Shown: piece after piece, positions 5,557 to 6,165 of the stretch | How positions within the stretch are numbered: the first letter of the stretch is position 1 | How the letters are laid out: the number at the start of each line of letters is the position of its first letter | Source of the DNA: JBIICS01 sp044238735 | GTDB lineage: Bacteria > Bacteroidota > Bacteroidia > UBA4408 | Direction: 5' to 3' | Assembly (NCBI GenBank): GCA_044238735.1 | Contig: JBIICS010000158.1 | Location: forward strand, 1 to 6,165 | DNA: 6,165 nt | Notes under the pieces: model-generated | Database searches by the model: none | Seen by the model: the letters and a program-made list of their open reading frames with translations, nothing else | What the model was told of the DNA's origin: nothing | Position numbers and translations under genes: made by a program

Positions 5557-6165
5557 TCAAAGTGACTTTAATCTAACCGTTACAGCGTTTTTATGTCCGG
5601 TTAATCCTTCTGCTTCGGCCATTTTTTCTACTGCGTTACCTAAGTTTATTAACCCTTCTTTATTTACTTCCTGATAGGTGATTTTCTTAACAAAACTATC
5701 AAAAGAAACACCACTGTATGCCTTTGCAAAACCATAGGTAGGTAATACATGGTTGGTTCCCGAGGCATAATCACCAAAGCTTTCCGGGCTATACGGACCA
5801 ATAAACACCGATCCTGCATTGTAAACATTTTCCAAAATTGCGGATTGGTCTTTACAGCAAATGATTAAGTGCTCAGGAGCATAGGTGTTAATCATTAAAG
5901 TAATATCTTCCCTATTTTCAATTACAAATGCTTTACTATTTTGTAGAGAAAGCTTTGCAATATCATTTCGATCCAAAACACTTAATTGTTTTTCCAATTC
6001 AATATTAACCTCATTAATATAATTAACATTATTGGATATTAAAATTACTTGGCTATCTGCTCCATGTTCAGCCTGACTAATTAAATCAGCAGCAGCAAAA
6101 CTAGGATTCATTAGTTCGTCTGCCACAACCATAACTTCAGAGGGTCCGGCCGGCATATCAATGGC
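5557..6165 (-). CDS. hisD: Histidinol dehydrogenase, C-terminal part (partial)
   Basis: The visible 202 residues are the C-terminal half of HisD, a zinc enzyme that oxidises histidinol through histidinaldehyde to histidine with two NAD (last two steps). The frame stays open to the right edge, starting Ala-Ile-Asp before MPAGPSEV, so the true start lies outside the window. The ATG at 6154-6156 is an internal codon of the conserved IDMPAGPSE motif. In visible numbering, the zinc ligands are Gln31 and His34 (SQAEHGADSQ), Asp132 (SPESFGDYASGTNH) and His191 (AEGLTGHK). The catalytic pair is Glu98-His99 (YAPEHL). These spacings equal those of E. coli HisD Gln259, His262, Glu326, His327, Asp360 and His419, so there are no net indels. 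It ends 262 nt before hisC. Confidence 0.97.
   Translation of the reverse strand, partial: AIDMPAGPSEVMVVADELMNPSFAAADLISQAEHGADSQVILISNNVNYINEVNIELEKQLSVLDRNDIAKLSLQNSKAFVIENREDITLMINTYAPEHLIICCKDQSAILENVYNAGSVFIGPYSPESFGDYASGTNHVLPTYGFAKAYSGVSFDSFVKKITYQEVNKEGLINLGNAVEKMAEAEGLTGHKNAVTVRLKSL

Noticed and set aside
6154..6156. ATG as the start of hisD
   Set aside because: The frame continues upstream with Ala-Ile-Asp, completing the conserved IDMPAGPSE motif, so this Met is internal and the gene is cut by the window edge.

Overview
The window looks like an AT-rich Bacteroidota chromosome segment (Flavobacteriia/Sphingobacteriia/Chitinophagia-like; the exact group cannot be fixed from the sequence). 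Four things point there: a bifunctional HisB joined to a fused HisIE in a compact his operon; a HisB phosphatase domain whose metal loop reads like Bacteroides-type HisB and lacks the enterobacterial cysteines; A-rich leaders without Shine-Dalgarno motifs before nearly all genes; and an intergenic hairpin of the 'CCCTTCGA...TCAGGGTGAC' kind that I recall from other Bacteroidota genomes (memory, not a search).

Layout. The left edge holds the last 50 codons of pheT on the + strand, ending at 153. A 310-nt non-coding stretch (154-463) separates it from a convergent histidine operon that fills the rest of the window on the - strand. In transcription order, right to left, the operon is hisD (3' part only, cut by the window edge), a 262-nt gap, then hisC, hisB, hisH, hisA, hisF and hisIE. 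From hisC onward the genes are packed: hisC/hisB, hisB/hisH and hisA/hisF share one base in TAATG stop-start overlaps, hisH/hisA are 3 nt apart and hisF/hisIE 1 nt apart. hisG is not visible and would be expected beyond the right edge.

Pathway. The seven genes cover every step of histidine synthesis except the first (HisG). HisIE does steps 2 and 3, HisA step 4, HisH plus HisF step 5 (releasing AICAR to purine synthesis), HisB steps 6 and 8, HisC step 7, and HisD the final two oxidations. All key catalytic residues that I could check are present, so the operon should be functional.

The least ordinary part is the hisD-hisC gap (5295-5556). It carries a 7-bp tandem repeat just upstream of hisC and two inverted, diverged copies of one hairpin element, arranged like a REPIN. 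The stems of the two copies differ by compensating base-pair changes. I found no new enzyme, defence or mobile system; the rest is a textbook his operon.
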